Shown one piece after another: positions 5,342 through 6,168 of a stretch of DNA of 6,168 nucleotides (position 1 is its first letter; every line of letters starts with the position of its first letter). The notes under the pieces are model-generated. The model was not told the DNA's origin. It saw only the letters and a program-made list of their open reading frames with translations, and did not search any database. The translations under genes and the position numbers were made by a program. Location: positions 1-6,168 of the forward strand of contig JAFNZJ010000054.1 in NCBI GenBank assembly GCA_017382915.1, given 5' to 3'. The stretch comes from Clostridia bacterium. GTDB lineage: Bacteria; Bacillota; Clostridia; Oscillospirales; Acutalibacteraceae.

Positions 5342-5762
5342 TTAAATTGAAAGTTGAAAATGGAAAGTTGAAAATTATTTTGATGATTTAATTATGCTTA
5401 CTAAAATTTTTTCAAGTTCAACACAATCATTAAAAATTGAATCAAATTCCTTTTGAGAAATAAACTTTGTCTCTTTTAATAAACGCAACCAATATTTGGT
5501 TTCTGCTACCTCTTTAAGTGATATACTCATTTTTGAAATGAAATCAGCCGTACTTTGAGCTTGCTCTGCTTCTGCCACATTTGCGCCGATACTAATTCCG
5601 CTACGCAATATTTGATTTGATAAAACAAATTCTTTTTTCTTTGTTAAATATTGATTTAATTTAACAATTCGCACAGCAAAATTGAAACTTTTGATTTCTA
5701 TAATATTTTTCATATCTACAGAAACCTCACTTTCAATTTTCAATTTTCAATTCTCAACTTAA
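5342..5762. mobile_element. 421-bp element with 34-bp terminal inverted repeats carrying a four-helix-bundle gene
   Basis: The ends 5342-5375 and 5729-5762 are inverted copies matching at 28 of 34 positions, five of the six differences being transitions. Both are made of TTGAAA(A/G) units. Between them is exactly one gene, and its stop codon overlaps the inner edge of the left repeat. In RNA the ends would pair into a long AT-rich stem, like the stems that bound 23S rRNA intervening sequences encoding the same protein family. No obvious short target duplication was seen. That it moved as a unit is inferred from the layout. Confidence 0.6.
5375..5713 (-). CDS. Four-helix bundle protein (23S rRNA intervening-sequence family)
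   Basis: A 112-residue, entirely helical-looking protein with the family signature QILRSGISIGANVAEA (34-49) and the third-helix pattern DFISKMSISLKEVAETKYWLRLLKE (57-81). This is the S23/IVS protein family (PF05635, TIGR02436 by recall). Its members occur inside rRNA intervening sequences and free in genomes, and related bundles act as accessory proteins in diversity-generating retroelements. The molecular function of the free forms is not established. The start is set at ATG 5713, with GTGAGG about 11 bases upstream. An in-frame TTG at 5743 would begin inside the terminal repeat and place this Shine-Dalgarno within coding sequence. There is no reverse transcriptase or variable repeat in the window, so I do not call a retroelement. 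It is probably transcribed from the promoter at 5807-5779, in the same direction as and ahead of tRNA-Leu. Confidence 0.9.
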   Translation of the reverse strand: MKNIIEIKSFNFAVRIVKLNQYLTKKKEFVLSNQILRSGISIGANVAEAEQAQSTADFISKMSISLKEVAETKYWLRLLKETKFISQKEFDSIFNDCVELEKILVSIIKSSK

Positions 5763-5778
5763 AAAAGTCGCTTGGTAT

Positions 5779-5807
5779 ATTTTACTTTAAAAAAGGTGTT
5801 TTGTCAA
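5779..5807 (-). promoter_or_regulatory. Strong minus-strand promoter for the four-helix-bundle gene and probably tRNA-Leu
   Basis: On the minus strand a perfect TTGACA (5807-5802), a 17-base spacer and TAAAAT (5784-5779) match consensus at 11 of 12 positions. Transcription should start near 5772, just outside the right terminal repeat of the element. No terminator is visible between here and tRNA-Leu, so one transcript could carry both. Confidence 0.8.
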
Positions 5808-5832
5808 GCGGGTTTTTAAAAAAGCGACCTAT

Positions 5833-5877
5833 ATTGGGCGACACTTCGTAGGGAAGTGTTCTCCCAATTTTCTTTTT
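5833..5877. terminator. Terminator-like hairpin upstream of the tRNA-Leu/four-helix promoter
   Basis: ATTGGG (5833-5838) pairs with CCCAAT (5863-5868). After a small internal loop, ACACTTC (5841-5847) pairs with GAAGTGT (5853-5859) around a 5-base loop. TTTTCTTTTT follows on the plus strand. On the minus strand the nearest T-run begins about 10 bases after the stem, so termination there is less sure. It may insulate the promoter at 5807-5779 from transcripts arriving from the right, or be the outermost hairpin of the array next to it. Confidence 0.5.
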
Positions 5878-5887
5878 ATATAAAAAT

Positions 5888-6168
5888 TGATACTTTTTGT
5901 TTGAAAGTGTCATAGTGGGTTAGATACTATAAAATCATACCTATCTCAAAGATAAAATCATTAGTGATATTGTGAGACAGGTCTCACAGTGATATTTTTT
6001 ATAAATCAAAAGTGATATTAAAACCTTGCGGTTTTAGTGATATTTTATTCGTCCCTAAACTCGCGAAGCGAATAACACTCGGCGGTAGCCGAATATCACT
6101 GCGAAGCAATACAACTCGCCTTTGGCGAATAAAACTGAGGCGCACATCCTTACGGAGTGCGCCTCTTA
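5888..6168. repeat. Non-coding array of small hairpins with head-to-head AGTGATATT / AATAnnACT repeats
   Basis: No gene is found from 5763 to the window end; all frames are short and broken. Instead small palindromes follow one another: 5889-5911, 5912-5930, 5942-5954, 5971-5988, 6019-6036, 6045-6075 or 6061-6071, 6079-6092, 6100-6108 (3 bp, weak), 6116-6128 and 6137-6165. ATAAAATCAT occurs at 5929 and 5952. AGTGATATT occurs exactly at 5963, 5988, 6011 and 6036 (steps 25, 23, 25). The inverted form follows at 6071 (AATAACACT), 6092 (AATATCACT), 6108 (AATACAACT) and 6128 (AATAAAACT). Stems begin on the last T of one repeat and end on the first A of the next. The array may continue past the window. 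I know no named family for it. Confidence 0.7.

Noticed and set aside
5191..5391. 66-codon plus-strand frame
   Set aside because: It covers the bidirectional terminator and the complement of tRNA-Leu.
5375..5713. Diversity-generating retroelement accessory protein
   Set aside because: No reverse transcriptase, template repeat or variable repeat is in the window; family membership alone does not support it.
5714..5743. TTG start adding 10 residues to the four-helix-bundle protein
   Set aside because: The added part is encoded by the terminal inverted repeat and the Shine-Dalgarno of ATG 5713, and the family normally begins near MKNII.
5963..6136. CRISPR array
   Set aside because: The repeats are only 9 bp, half are inverted, the spacers are palindromic and unequal, and no cas gene is present.

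Overview
The window looks like chromosomal DNA from a low-to-moderate GC Gram-positive bacterium, most likely an anaerobic Clostridia (Oscillospirales/Ruminococcaceae-like) genome. This rests on GGAGG-type ribosome binding sites, a lipoprotein-type sugar-binding protein, tRNA genes with encoded CCA, sigma-A promoters with 17-bp spacers, and the style of the four-helix-bundle and DUF2809-like proteins. The taxon is inferred; no rRNA or marker gene is present.

Layout. Positions 1-2208 (minus strand) hold a CUT1-type sugar ABC transporter: a lipoprotein substrate-binding protein followed by a membrane permease that runs off the left edge. A strong GC-rich hairpin lies between the two genes. A plus-strand tRNA-Ser(GGA) with its own promoter and terminator starts divergently from the transporter (2279-2481). 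A ~100-bp palindromic MITE-like repeat (2484-2583) follows, and its right end abuts the promoter of a small DUF2809-like membrane protein (2633-3031).

The centre (3048-5252) is an aromatic amino acid operon. It has a perfect-spacing promoter and a 23-codon leader peptide in which 9 residues are Tyr or Phe. A strong intrinsic terminator follows, then a class I DAHP synthase (aroF-like) and prephenate dehydrogenase (tyrA). The layout is that of ribosome-mediated transcription attenuation: when charged tRNA-Tyr or tRNA-Phe is short, the ribosome should stall in the leader and let polymerase pass the terminator. The two enzymes are the entry step of the shikimate pathway and the Tyr-specific branch step. 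The operon ends in a bidirectional terminator facing a convergent tRNA-Leu(TAG).

The right part is accessory in character. A 421-bp element with 34-bp imperfect terminal inverted repeats carries a four-helix-bundle (23S rRNA intervening-sequence family) gene. It sits between tRNA-Leu and the only convincing minus-strand promoter upstream of it. The last ~340 bases have no gene but are almost completely filled with small hairpins. They include four copies of AGTGATATT facing four inverted, partly degenerate AATAnnACT copies, with a mini-palindrome in most of the gaps. I do not recognise this array. The leader-attenuator, the four-helix-bundle element and the hairpin array are the most interesting parts of the window.
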